Positions 10,364-22,388 are shown, numbered from the stretch's first letter. The stretch is DNA of 64,000 nt from Turnera subulata (GCA_028386065.3 JAKUCV010003222.1:51818-115817), one strand, 5' to 3'. Notes: generated from the letters alone by a model not told the origin. Translations and numbers: made by a program.

Positions 10364-10761
10364 TTAATATCGCCTAATTATAATATTTTTTTTATCGTTC
10401 AAGTTTAAATGTAAATTAAAATTGGATTTATACAAATTGAAAGCTAATTTGTGTATTGTAACCAATTATATTGTCATATTTTTTTATTATAATTTAAAGT
10501 TGATAGGTTGATTTAGAGGATCAACTCCCTAAGGAAGAGAGGGGTCAGGGATGGGTGCATGGGGTAGACCGCTTGGGTTAGATTTTCTAGCCTCAAGGTG
10601 TAAAGTAACTCGCTCTATTTTATAAAGGAGTAAGTCAAGGATAAAGGAGTAAGTCAAGGATACGAATGAATACGACCCTCGACTTAAAGGAAATGGGCAT
10701 AGTGACTCAAGCGAAGCGGGAGGAGTATTCATGCTTGTTGACTCTGTGGTGACGCTGCAAC
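10364..10761. other. AT-rich spacer then unassigned sequence
   Basis: 10364-10510 is very AT-rich. 10510-10761 has normal composition, and ATAAAGGAGTAAGTCAAGGA occurs twice in tandem at about 10622-10662. It lies where the 3' end of the minus-strand LINE should continue, but I could not read LINE protein beyond 10762. Confidence 0.35.
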
Positions 10762-10822
10762 CTATGGCCAATGCATGAACCATTCAGAGATAGAACCTGA
10801 AGGCACCCAAGAAATACCCCAC
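10762..10822 (-). pseudogene. C-terminal remnant of the large LINE, left of element B
   Basis: On the minus strand this reads WGISWVPSGSISEWFMHWP and then a stop at 10762-10764. This is the stretch that follows the zf-RVT domain in plant LINE ORF2. The other half of the domain ends at 43889 with KLCCW. Tryptophan codons and the site GTGGG/GTGAG match across the 33-kb gap, so this is the same LINE split by element B. Confidence 0.7.
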
Positions 10823-12435
10823 TGTGAATACCCGACCCAAAATCACTTGGGCTTATTCATCTTTCCTTTACGCCTTCTTCATAACCATCATCCAACATCT
10901 TTGGAGTCGCCACCCAAATTTTATTGAGGGACAAAAACTTGGGAAAAAACCCCTCATGTGACTCCATTTAGGCAACCGGATAACGAACCAAAGATGCTGG
11001 ACCCGGGGATTCGTCATGGATGGGAAGGTGTTAGGCACCCATGCATGTTGGGGCGAAACTTTGTGCAATTAGACGATTTTGTATGCCTTGTGTAGGTGTG
11101 CAAGTGTGAGCACCAAAATACAAAGTAACTGAATATTACAAAGAAAAGGGAGAAGAAGAAGATTGGGCTTGAGTTTTCACCACTAGAAACCACCTACTTA
11201 CCCCGACGACCGGGTTCAAAGCCCACGTAGTTCTTAAGAAGGCATCACAACAATCACATCATCATCAACATCAACATCTCAACAATAAATAGTCAGACAA
11301 AAGGGGATTAGGAATACCTCTTGTAGCCCTCCTCTAGCTCCTTGGTTTGGGTTATGCTTCCGACACAATTTCCTCCCACTCCTCAACTCAATCTTGGAGT
11401 TCTTCTTGATTTTCCCCTTTGCTGCCTTCAATGGATGATGCTACCCACTAATTTCTACTAGAGTTTTGCCTATGGAACTATTTGTTAGGCTTGGAGAGGT
11501 AGAGTTTCTCAAAGCTTCCAAGCTTTACGAAGAGTATTTGTGTCATAGAATGTGTGTCCCTTGAAATGTGAGTGGAGGGTCCTATTTATAGTGTTCTGGG
11601 TGGCCTAGGGCCGTGGACCAACTTAATGATCAAGGTAATGGCAAAAAATCTGGGCCAAAACCGAGTAGAATCAGATCACGGGCGAAAATCGGGAAGAAAA
11701 CGCGTTTTTGGGGTGCATGACCCCCATAGCCGGCGGTCATCCTATGGATGACAGCCAGGCCGGGCAGTCGTGGGTGGAAGACGCCCAGGCCCGACGGTCA
11801 TCCCGAGATGACCGCCCGCGCCTACGCGTCTCACCCGTTCTTTCCTTTTTCGATCCCGATTCTCCCCTAATTCCTCCCTGATTGATCCTACCGCGTAATT
11901 AATCTCTAGACTGCCTAGAATCCTCTGTTTTCTTGATTACTACTCCTCTCAATCGTCTCCTAATTGACTAATTACACATTGATTCCTCATTTTAAGTAAA
12001 ATTCATACCAAAAACATTCTTGCTATTAAGGAATGATTTAACTCTGATTTTCCACGAAAATCAGAGCTAAATTTGTCTGCAAGCAAGGTGTTGATGGGCA
12101 GTGCAACTCTGAAGAAAAGTCCATACCTTATTAAATTGGACCCTTACATTTATCTTCAACCCAAGAATAAATGTAATTGGGTTTAATAAATAAACAAGCC
12201 CAAATTTAATGAGAAAAAACAAACTTTAGCAATTTAGTCCTTAACATATTCTATGATTAAATCGTCTCATTAATCCTAGGCATATAACAATATTAATTAC
12301 TATAACGTATAAATTCTACTAAAATTAAACCTCATCCATGCTTCAACCCAAGACTAACTCATCAATCTTATGATTCAAATATGTCTGGAGTTTAATCTCA
12401 ATATAATTTTCATGGTTCAAATTTGGGTGTTCACA
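10823..12435 (-). repeat. 3' LTR of element B
   Basis: It is 1613 bp with TGTGAA/TTCACA ends. Read on the minus strand it carries a TATA box near 11590 and, upstream of it, a cluster of GGCGGTC/GACCGCC palindromes (about 11720-11820). It has one extra palindrome unit compared with the 5' copy. The polypurine tract CCAACGAGGGGCATC directly precedes it at 12436-12450. Confidence 0.85.
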
Positions 12436-13137
12436 GATGCCCCTCGTTGGTGAGTCTTTAAAACTTAAAGACGAAGCAACGCAAGGAAGGAACAACCTAA
12501 TTCGGGATAACAAATGTGAGTGCTGTAGACCAATGGTTTGGAACATCACATGCCCCACCTCGAGAATCATCTCATCCCGAGGTTTGTGATTGACTCATCT
12601 CATTTCTTGGGATTTTCCTAGTCCCATGAGCTACCGGAAATCATCTCATCCCGGGGTTTCTTTTGGGATTTTCCTGGTCCCAAAAGTCGTTAACAAAGGA
12701 TCATCTCACTTATGCTAACTAGGGATATTATCACCCTTCCGTGGGGATTTTCCCAAGTAAGGATATTATCACCTTCCTGTAGGGATTTTGCCAACTAAGG
12801 ATATTATCACCCTCCTGTGGGGATTTTGCTAATTAGGATCATCTCACCTATGTTAACTAGGGATATTGTCGCCTTCCCATGAGGATCTCATCTCATCTCG
12901 GGGGTCTTTGGATTTTCCTGGTCCCAAGAGCTAACAAGAATCATCCCGTGGTTCATCTTCATCGTCTTGGTGCTCCTCTGCGTCCGGACAACGTCCCTAG
13001 GATATCTATCCCTCAAAATCTTCATCCACTCTACTTTTGGGGTATCTGCCCCTAACAACTCTCATCAATTCTACTTTCATCTTAGGGGTATCTGCCCCCA
13101 AAGACTCTCATCTACCTTACTTCTATCTTAGGGGCAC
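12436..13137 (-). repeat. 3' non-coding part of element B with minisatellites
   Basis: Two tandem families are visible. One has a unit near 39 bp with GGATATTATCACC..TCC followed by GGGGATTTT (12717-12880). The other is a longer phrase with CATCTCATCCCG..GGTTT and GGGATTTTCCTGGTCCCA (12568-12690, again at 12895-12950). At 13000-13137 TAGGGGTATCTGCCCC recurs. No coding frame is seen. Confidence 0.7.
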
Positions 13138-14690
13138 TGTTAGTGTAATATGCCCAAAAGCCAATCATTGGATGATTGTATATAGTCATGTATATACATT
13201 AAGGTTATTCCAATAAATATGTTTATGTGATAAACGCTTGCACATATTTATAACCCTAGAATATTTTATATTCTTGAATTGCTGGTCGATTATTATTATG
13301 GATGGGTTATAATAATAAATTAAGACTAGCGTATGTTGAGAATTATATGAGATATGAATTCTACATACGGGTACAAGTTAGAGAACTTGTGGTCTAGACT
13401 GACCCGACATAAGAACACTACATGGAACGTTATATGATTGTCATTAGTGGTTCTTATATGCATTGTCCTTAGACCTGAGATCATCAAGGTTCCCAACATG
13501 TGAGTCATATACTTTGATATTACTTTTGGCTCTTCGTAACTGAGTAGACCTTAGTGTAATCATTGGGTGTATGATATAATGTGTAGTGGGTTTTGTATGA
13601 TCCAGATGAAATTCGTCCAACCCATATAACGGGTATATTATCAGTTGGGCCTCTAGATAGAGTTGAACTGTAAATGCATGGCCATGCTCAGATTATGTGA
13701 TATGGTGATATCATTAGTATCCGTTTTACACAGTTAATTCAGGGATCAAGAAAACTTAGATTAAAAATATACGAGAATGACACATTCCATGTCTCGTGTT
13801 TAATCTTGATAATGTGACGAAAGGATAATGACATGTTTCTGAGGCATAATGAATCAGTACTGATCTTGTCCTTTGGGTAGCAATGATGTGTTGCTAGACG
13901 CTGCTCATTAATTATAATTGTAAATGAGTTTACAATTATTGCCAAAAACATTACAAGTGCCTACAGGGTCACACACTTAGAACTGTTGATTCGTGTTGGT
14001 GGTTAAACCATGGTTGGACCGTGGTTCGACTAGGTATTTGAGCTAGTGGTTAGACCATGGTTGGACTGGGTCCTTTGGGTTGGTTCGGTTCAATACTTAC
14101 CAGAATTATTGAACCAGAATTATTGTCCCAAAGGCATGAAAGGATGTGTTGTTTTATATATATGTTGATATATATAATTGAGTTAGTGGAGACATTATCA
14201 TGTAGATGATTGTGACTAAAGTATAGATAATAGAAAACACAATTATGCATGATAAGATGTATGTATGATTGGTTGGCCATTTTCTATATTAACTAACATG
14301 TAAACATATATGTGATATATGTAAGAGTGAGAAGGATGAGTAGATTATGAGAGCTCAACACACAAACACATTTACAAGAGTTGTGAGAAAACACTCTAGG
14401 CTCTCTTGCTCTCGGAAATTCTGCAGCTAGCACTGCGGTTCGAGAGTGCTCGAGTTATTGATCGTGAGACGGTTGCTAGCAGTTATCAACGGTTCGTGTG
14501 GATACCGTAGAGGAGTCGGATTTTTGTCTGGTTCTTGTTAATTCGTATCATCAGTTGAGTGAAAGATCTCAAACAAACCAGGTACGAAACTTTTGTTATT
14601 CGGTTTACCCCGTTTCACATGGATCCTCCATTAGTCCGGGTTTATCCGCTGCGCATATTGTCTATTTGTTTGCATGTGCAGTTACTTACA
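13138..14690. mobile_element. Solo LTR, family TGTTAG, inside element B
   Basis: A 1553-bp LTR starts TGTTAGTGTAATATGCCC and ends GTTACTTACA, flanked by perfect GGCAC duplications at 13133-13137 and 14691-14695. No internal domain is present, so this is the product of LTR-LTR recombination. Related copies are at 50307-51833 and 62818 onward. A GGTTGGACC-type minisatellite lies at 13998-14070. The parent superfamily cannot be told from the LTR alone. Confidence 0.9.
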
Positions 14691-14695
14691 GGCAC

Positions 14696-15010
14696 CTGCC
14701 CCTGGTCTCGGCTGGTCTAGATCGAGCATGTTCGCGGACCCTTCGGGTCCTCCCTCATTCAAGGCAATCGCCCAAAAAATAGGCTCTTCATGTTTTCAAA
14801 AGACTCATCATTCTAAAGCAAAATACACGTCTAACTCATCATAACACATATCACTGTAAATTCAAGTAAAAGATCATGAAATGCCCCTTAAGTGATAAAT
14901 ACACATGTTTTCCTCGCCTCTCTTTTATATTCTCTCTTTCCCCTTTTTTCCCTTTCTCTCTCTATTTTCTGGAATTTTTTGGAAAAAAAAAACTTTTCGG
15001 GTGAACAGTT
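14696..15010. other. Element B internal sequence between solo LTR and antisense-ORF promoter
   Basis: No coding frame is supported. Pyrimidine-rich runs (CTCTCTTTCCCCTTTTTTCCC, 14932-14952, and similar) precede the palindrome cluster. On B's own strand this is purine-rich 3' non-coding sequence. Confidence 0.4.
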
Positions 15011-15217
15011 CCGGCTGGGCAGTCGAGGGGAGAGATGACCGCCACTTCCTGGCGGTCTTGTATGGATGACCGCCAGGCGTGGCGGTCTTCTCGTCATGAC
15101 CTCCCGCGCTGGCGATCATAGCTCCCGGGTTTTTGTCTTTTTTTTCTTTTTTTTTTGCTTTTGGGTTTGGGCTTTAGGGTTTTTCACGAGTCCTCTCATC
15201 TCAAAACACTATAAATA
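15011..15217 (+). promoter_or_regulatory. Putative promoter of the antisense ORF in element B
   Basis: A TATA box TATAAATA at 15210-15217 lies about 70 bp before the ATG at 15285. Upstream, at 15011-15122, is a cluster of GATGACCGCC/GGCGGTC palindromes, and a telo-box-like TTTAGGGTTTT lies at about 15173. The cluster closely resembles the one upstream of the TATA box in B's LTRs, though here it drives the opposite strand. The promoter role is inferred from position. Confidence 0.55.
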
Positions 15218-15284
15218 TAGCTCTGGGGATGTCTAAAGACCCTCATAAACCTCGGAATCCCTTCAACACACATCTAAAACAATC

Positions 15285-16596
15285 ATGAGTGAGAATTTTC
15301 ATGCCAAGGTGCTTCAATGGATGGCAAGCGTGCCTCGCATACGCCGTCTGAGTTTTGTGGTGCTGGGACCCTCCACATTGTTCCAACTTCGTGGTGTGGC
15401 GGTGGAGGAGAACTTGATTCGTGCTGCTGCAAAATTCTGGGACAAGAGTCGTCGCGTTTTTCGCTTCGGTCAAGACATGATGGAGCTTTGTCCTTCCATT
15501 GATGAATTCAACACATTCATGGGTACAAAATTCATAAGCGAAGTTGCCATGCTTTCTCTTGCAAAACCCGTCCTGAAAGAGGTTAGCCAATTTCTTTCTT
15601 AGCTGATGGGCAACTTTGTTTTCTTCTAGATCAGCACAACTGTCTTGACTTATCAAAAATCATTGACCAATATTTCCTTGGTGGTTCGGAACATCATCTG
15701 GAGGAGTGTGATGCCGAATGGAGTGAAAAACGAAACCATGCTCTTGCCCTTGTGATGACACATGAATTTCTCTTAGTAGGCTCCCCTGGTGTTTGTCCTC
15801 TCCGAGTCGGTGCTTTGGTGGCTAAAATTTTTAACAAAAAGAGCCTTACTCTAATGATTTTAGGCGAAACCCTCCATTGTCTAGACAAACTGGTGGACGA
15901 TCTCTAAGCTCTTATGTCCGACTCTCCCCTCCTGCTTCAGGTATGAATTCTCCCACTCTGATTCTCAGAATATCATCGTTATCATGTTGATTCTTCATAC
16001 TTTTTCAGATGTGGTTATGTGAACACCTCACTTTGATTGAACGGCCTCAAACCAATCCTCCGAATTACATTCGTCATGGTTATTCCGTCTTCTTCCACAC
16101 CATTTGGGATTGGACCATTTTCATGAGGGATCTTACAGGCGCACAAATCACGTGGTATTGTAGGTGGTTGGGGATGCAAGAGGTAGTTGTTCGTATTTTC
16201 TCCAAGGATTGGGTCCCACTCCCGGGTCTAGAGAAATCCACATACTATCGTCTTAACAGGATCCTAAGACAATTCAGCATAAATCAAGTAGTTCCATCAA
16301 CTATCCCAACTCCTACCACAGGACCCATGGAGGTAGCTACTCTAAAAGTCATCAGAGGAGGTTGGGCTCTAGCCTTGAGAGAAGGTACTGGTGGTCATTT
16401 TGAGATACATCCCTCATTGGCATATTTGAAGTGGCTGAAAGAGGATGTGGTTGGTACTGAGAGGTCTTTGCGTCTGATGAGAGAAGCATTCTTAGAAGAG
16501 TTGGTGCTCCCAGGCTTTGGATTGCCCAATCGTCTAGTCGAAGAGAAGAATGGCGGAGACGGTGCTCCAAGTCGAAAAAGGCACAAGAAGGATTAA
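15285..16596 (+). pseudogene. Antisense additional ORF of element B, DUF7745/plant-mobile-domain-like, two exons
   Basis: This ORF runs opposite to B's gag. Its first part opens MSENFHAKVLQWM. The middle includes LTLMILGETLHCLDKLVDDL and SPLLLQ, and the last exon (16009-16596) runs from MWLCEHL to a basic tail KRHKKD. The W..EHL and W..W patterns fit the DUF7745/plant-mobile-domain family that Tat-lineage elements carry as antisense ORFs. A convincing intron is at 15941-16008 (CAG|GTATGA to TTTTTCAG, 68 bp, phase 0). Two breaks are seen: a frame change near 15590-15600 and an in-frame TAA at 15905-15907. An intron near 15582-15629 would be too short, so I prefer an indel there. The molecular role is unknown; capture from a host gene is inferred. 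Confidence 0.72.
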
Positions 16597-17110
16597 GTCT
16601 TATTCCAACAACTGTCTCTTTACACTTATGATGCATGCGAATAAATGAGTGAACAAACTCCCTTTATCTTTTGTCAATCTTTGGATTATCAATGATAATA
16701 ATGGAACCGAACCCTTGTTGGGCTTCCTACGTACCCATGACCTTTTTTTTTTCTTCTTCTTTTTTTTTTTATTTGGCTCACGAGATCAGGCTCACGTAGT
16801 TATCTTCTTTGGTCTGTTGGATAAGAAATTTTTTTTCTTGCTCGAATGGCTTGTTTAGAGACCTCTATTTGATTGGGGCTTTGATCAAGATTATTATTGG
16901 TATCATTAATGTTCCATCCTTAGATAAACGTCCAGATATTTTAGGGAGTTTGTCCAACACACCATATTAATATGAAACATATATGTAAAAAGACATCATT
17001 GAAATAACAGAAAGAGTGCCCCTTTTACTGAAACGAAACACAACATAAACTTGCCCATCGGCTTATTAAACTCTCAACTAAGTACTCTTCAAAATTCAAC
17101 ACACAAATCC
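16597..17110 (-). other. Element B spacer where pol should be
   Basis: About 500 bp with no coding frame separate the antisense ORF from the protease-linker remnant. Read on the minus strand it holds a purine-rich A/G run (about 16740-16775) followed by GGGTACGTAGGAAGCCC, a phrase of the kind found downstream of Tat-element pol. No trace of reverse transcriptase, RNase H or integrase is visible. Confidence 0.6.
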
Positions 17111-17288
17111 TCAAGCGATCCCACCTTCCTCAAAGAGATGCCTACAACCAAAGTCCTGGTCTTCGTCTATCCTCCTCTTTTCTTCTTCCTCTTCCTCCCT
17201 TATTTCTTCGGGATAACAGTCAAAGAATAGCTCAAATCCCGATTTTCTAGTCTTCGTGATGCTACACATCCATGGTTCAGAGAAGCCG
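17111..17288 (-). pseudogene. Element B, continuation of the protease-to-RT linker
   Basis: Reading leftwards from 17288 gives GFSEPWMCSITKTRKSGFEL, then an acidic EEEEEEKRR stretch and a stop at 17111-17113. It continues in frame from the part ending at 38583 (EDFTFCG) once element C and one copy of its AGCCG duplication are taken out. The frame stops well before any reverse transcriptase motif. Confidence 0.7.
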
Positions 17289-19132
17289 TGATGCGTTTCA
17301 TTTACGCATGACTTTTTCAAATTTATAATTCTTGATCAATTCACAACACGACACACAAATAACTCACGAGTAAATGCAACGATTGTTAACTGCAAGCGCA
17401 CAGTGTACTGTGTAGTGTATTAGTCTAATCAAGGTCGATCCACGAAACAAGGGAAATAAGTACTACCTAATGTCACAACTTACGATTATCTAGGCAAATC
17501 AAATAAAAAATGGTGTAGGGTGATGTCGATACTAACAAATAAAAAGAAATAAAATCGCAGACTTAATCTAAAGTGAAGTTCTATCAATATCTAAAACAAT
17601 CTAGGAAATCAGGGTTCACACAATTACTATTTAGGTTTATTATGCATGGAATTGATATATCCTATTGATGTGTGATTGTGGGCAATTGTTTCTAATGTCT
17701 TATTCCTCAGCTCTCGCATGTTGAATCAAATATTCAGCAAAGATTACTACCTAGCTCTCGCATAGCCTAGCATCAATACTAAACTCATTAAGCACAAAAC
17801 AATCAATCAAACCCTAAGAAACTATCAGCTCTGGCATATTTTAGCATCAATCATTCTATGTTCTTCTAGGTATCATCATATAAAATCACGCAGCTCTCGC
17901 ATGTTGCAATCAATAAGAATCAATGCAAAGTAGATAATAAATTCGGCACACATAGAATGAACAATCAACACAATCAGTTGAATAAACATCAATTCATATA
18001 TAATAAAACCGTAGAAGTAATTGGCTACATCCCTAATCCTAGATTAGAGAATTAGTTCATCACAATAAAATAGCAAATCATCATTATCTCACAAGAATTC
18101 ATCAAGTAAACAATTAAAAAGAAAGAGAATCGAGTAAAAGAGTGAGTAGTGAAGTCGGGTAGCGGATTTGTGTAGGTGATGATGGCGTCGACTTGTGCTC
18201 CTCTGGTGACGATTTCTGCTGCAATTGGATTGGTGATTCTGGGACTCTAAACCTTCAAATCTTGCTGGAAAAACGTTGGATTGTTGTGGGGAATAACCTT
18301 TGAAATTGGATAAGGAATTCGGCACCACCTAGAGGATCCAAAAGAGTGAAAACCCTAACCCTACTAGTGTGTGTGACCTAATAACTAACCAATTCGGCAG
18401 AGCTTTGCCCTCTGACTTCTGCCTCCCGAATATGTCGACCTATGGGGTCCTTTTATACTATTTTTAGCTGCTGGAAGTTGGTGGGGCTCTCCTTCTTTGA
18501 ATGGAAATTGAATTATTGACTTGCACTCCAAGTTGGACTTTTGCCTGTTTTCTAACCCAAAACTTGCACGCCACTTAACTCCTAGAAGAATTCCTAACTG
18601 GGCATTGAGCTCTTCTACAACGTTCTAGATACTTCTCTCAGATTTCTTTCCATAAAAATAACTCTTCAATTGGACTTCTGTAGCTCAAGATATCGCCAAA
18701 ACACTGGGCTTAGGTCGGCACAGAAAAATCTGCATCCTGGGCTGGATTAAAATAATTACTGCTCCTTGTAGAAACGTCCAAAAATTATGAAATTTAATCC
18801 ATATAAAGTTCTAGAAGTTTATTTTCGTCTCCAATTGGAAAAACATAATTTTGATGCCTAGAACTCCCGAAAGCTTTAAAATAGTCGGCTGTGCTCACTG
18901 CAGAATGTTTCATAAATTGGGTCTGGTTTCCAAACTTGGCTAAAAAGCTTCCATTCTTCAATAAAATCGATAAATTCCTGATAAAAATAATTAATCAGCA
19001 AAATTGAAGTACTAATTGACACAATGCATGAAAACACACAATAATATACAAATTATACACATAATCGACCAAGAATACATAGTAAAAGCTATTCAAAACC
19101 ATCATAAAAACATTAATATTTAGATGTTATCA
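17289..19132 (-). repeat. 3' LTR of element C
   Basis: The 1844-bp copy matches 36735-38577 along its whole length with scattered substitutions. It contains the AGCTCTCGCAT motif at about 17708, 17754 and 17890, plus a one-base variant at about 17827. The preceding purine tract on the minus strand is AGTTTGAGGAGATT (19133-19146). Confidence 0.9.
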
Positions 19133-19827
19133 AATCTCCTCAAACTTAAACTTTGCTTGTCCTCAAGCAAATAAAACAAAATAAACCAAATGAGGATTTT
19201 GAAAATCTCCACCAAATCACACAATCAAAAACAATTCATATCAAGACTTCCAAGATAAACACCAAGAGCTTATGAGTGATCATTTAAGATCAAATGCCAA
19301 GAAAGAAAGAAAATCTCATGAAAAAGCATCCATACCATAGTCAAACTTATCGGCACAAGCTTTCACACAGATCACTTAGCAAAAATTGATTCCCCAAATG
19401 CAAGCAAGAATGAATTGACGTCATGAAAATTTGAAAAACTAGTCCCATAGGCAAATTCCAGAACTGAACTCCACTATTATGAATAAACACTCTCAAAAAG
19501 ATCAATAGGACTTTACAAAGGGTTATAATGGGGTCTTGGGTAAAGGTTGATCAAAGAAAAGGTGTATAGGAAATCGAAGTTCAAAAAGTCACTTAAGAAA
19601 AGATTGCAATATGCATTATCAAGAGATTGAAAAGAATTTCTCAAAGTGCAAGTCTTGAAATAACATCCATCATATGATCATCAAAAGAAAATTGAACTTG
19701 TTTCAGGAATCATTGATTGTGCAATTTCTCATCTCTTTTTCGATTTTTTTTTTCTGATTTTTGAATTTTTTTTCTTGTCGATTTTTTTTCTTTTTTTTTC
19801 TTTTTTTTTTTCTGCGCTTGACATTCC
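19133..19827 (-). other. Element C 3' non-coding region, left of element D
   Basis: AT-rich with no ORF. Long T-runs at 19739-19812 are separated by CGATT/CTGATT, and similar runs occur at 30308-30360 on the other side of D. It ends at ATAAC (19828-19832), the left duplication of element D. Confidence 0.6.
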
Positions 19828-19832
19828 ATAAC

Positions 19833-22376
19833 TGAAACAACCTGACCCGAATTTACCGCTAGTCACAGTAAACTCGTGGCTATCTTATTATTACTGGAAT
19901 TACACGTCCAAGTCATACAATAAAGACAAACCCAAGCATAACTTAATATAACAAACCACACACATAACCCGAGCACGGGGGTAGTTATTATACAAGCAGT
20001 CTCATCAACATCAAACAAGAAACACACTACAGCAGTGGAAGACTGGAAATAACAACAGCACACCACAATGAAAAGATGCAGCGGAGTATGGATCCGGGTC
20101 TGGCAGAGGGTACGCCGCAGCTTGCCTGGCACGTTCCTGTACTAAAACAAAACAATCTACGCGACCAGGTCACGTAGGCGAGGGGTGAGTCCGAAGTGCT
20201 CACCGGGTAAAATCCACAAGTAATAATTAATATACAAGCATCCATTATAACCAAGTTACCAGAAACAAACAAAATATCACAAAGGCAAAACCTTAACTTG
20301 ATTCTACGATTCCCCGGTTATCTTCCTAAGGTCTAACCTGTTAAACTAATCCAATTTTTATTATCAGGGCCCCTATCACAATTTAAATGTTGGCCGTGCC
20401 TGGTAGCCAGGTTAGCTAACCCCACGGTACTCCCCGTAAAACCAAAATATCTCAAATCACAATATCTCAAAAACCGAGTCCCGCAGTCCTCGGTCGGGAG
20501 TCCCGCAGTCCTCCCTATTATAAATCAAGTCATAACTCAATACACAAATGGACTACCATCTGGCCGTACCAACACTTAATTGTGATTATCTAACTGTCTA
20601 GGTGATCCCGTTGTTAATACCCACAGTCAAACAAGTTCCCATAACTGAACCCGTATAGTCTCTTTCAACTCGTCTAACAACCCTAAACATATCTCGAGTT
20701 CACCCAGTTTCCACACTTCATAGCAATAATAGCAAACGTAACATCACAGTACACATCCAATCAAACTTTCATAGTCACAAAATTATACACAACAAGGCAC
20801 ACAGCAAAACAACAACAAACCGTAACTTGGAATAACAGGCCGAATATTAACAATTACTTGTCCTCACCTTAGTTGGTGTATTCCTCGGGAATTTCGCCCT
20901 CGGGTTCCAAGTCCACGTTCTCGTTCACTTCACCTAGATATATTAATCACACAATCACATAAATGCACAACAAAATGATATGCATGTACTTATCTAATAT
21001 GGTACCGTTATACCATAATTAATATTAGTTGGAAATATTCTCCATGGTCCTTAACTTATTATTGTCTATTTCCGTAATTCATTTTTAGTATGGTCCTAGC
21101 ATAATTATTACTATTCTTATTATATATATATATATATTTTTTTTTACCCAATTTATGTCCTTGATATTATATACATCTGCAAGATTATTATTATTAATTA
21201 TTATTTATTTATACTTTTCGGAATATATATTCATGTCTACCTAAAATCATAATTAAATTGGGATTGTTAAGTATATTGTATGTATAGATAGGTATTGGAC
21301 AAATTGGCCAGCCCACAAACTCATGAGCAGGCCTATTTAGCTTAACCCAGTACAAAACCTGGGCCAAGCACAAAGGCCCACCCAATACTCCAAGTGCAGG
21401 CCATAAGCCTAGCTTGCAACCGGCGAGTCACTTACGGACGACTCGGCGAAACCGAACTCAGCAGCGGGAGATGAGGACGGCTGCGACGCGGTGAGGAAGA
21501 CGACCGGCGCGAGCTTCCTGCAGCGTAGTGGGGCGGCGGCGCGAACGGCAGAGGGCGGCACGTCGGGTCGCCAGAGGCGAGGTGACCGGCAACGAGCTCG
21601 GCTCGGTCACGGCCACAGGGAAAGAGGAGCGCGGCGAGGAGGAAGGGTCGCGGCGGTGCTCCCGTCCCGAGGCGCGACGAAGTGGGTGGAGAATAGGAGA
21701 CTACGGCGGCGTGACAGCTCCTGGCAGGGCGGTGGATGCGCGAGGAGAGGAAGGGGGCGTCGGGGGCGCTGTGGTGGTGACGGACGGAGGAGATGAAGAG
21801 GAAGGAGAAGATGGTGGTGTGACGTCGTTTTAGCTGGGTTGTTGCTTTGTTGTTTTTTTTTTTTTTATATGTAGTAATTATAGGAGCTGATAGTTGTTGT
21901 TCTGGGATTATGTAGGCAAGAATTGGTTTTCTGGTAGCTGGTGGCTCACTTGAAGATGGCAGGGAGCAGATGTTTTTCTTTTTTTATATAAAATCAGGGG
22001 AGGTAGAGGACAACTGATATTGGCAGACAAAAAGAAAGAAGATTCGTGAATTATTGGTGAATTATGGAGGTTACTGTGTGCATGATTGGCAGAAAAATCT
22101 GATTCATTAAAAGACCTTTTTGCCCTTCTTGTTTCCTTTAGGTTTTGTTTTAACCTAGGGGCATTTTCGTCTTTTCGCACTTTTACCAATCCGGAAAATT
22201 CTACCTTGTCCCGGAAATTCCGTAAAAATATCCGGGGTATGAATCGAGACTCGGAATTAGAATCCGATGCTCGGTTTACCATGAAATAATTACTAAAGGT
22301 TAATTCCTTCCGATAAATCACTATGCAAAGGAGTTACGGTCGCGGTAAAAACGAAAAATTTACCTGGGTCGTTACA
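19833..22376 (-). repeat. 3' LTR of element D
   Basis: It starts TGAAACAACC and ends GTCGTTACA on the plus strand. A GC-rich block at 21420-21830 holds overlapping long ORFs, present also in the other LTR, with no recognisable protein. Differences from the other LTR concentrate in 19833-20850; 20870-22376 is almost identical. Confidence 0.93.
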
Positions 22377-22388
22377 GCCTTCCCCCCT

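Noticed and set aside
15582..15629. A first intron in the antisense ORF
   Set aside because: At 48 bp it is below usual plant intron length and the joined frame does not fit; a small indel explains the frame change better.
21491..21833. Arg/Gly-rich ORFs at 21491-21833 and 28784-29126 as host genes
   Set aside because: They are identical positions in the two LTRs of element D and reflect GC-rich composition.
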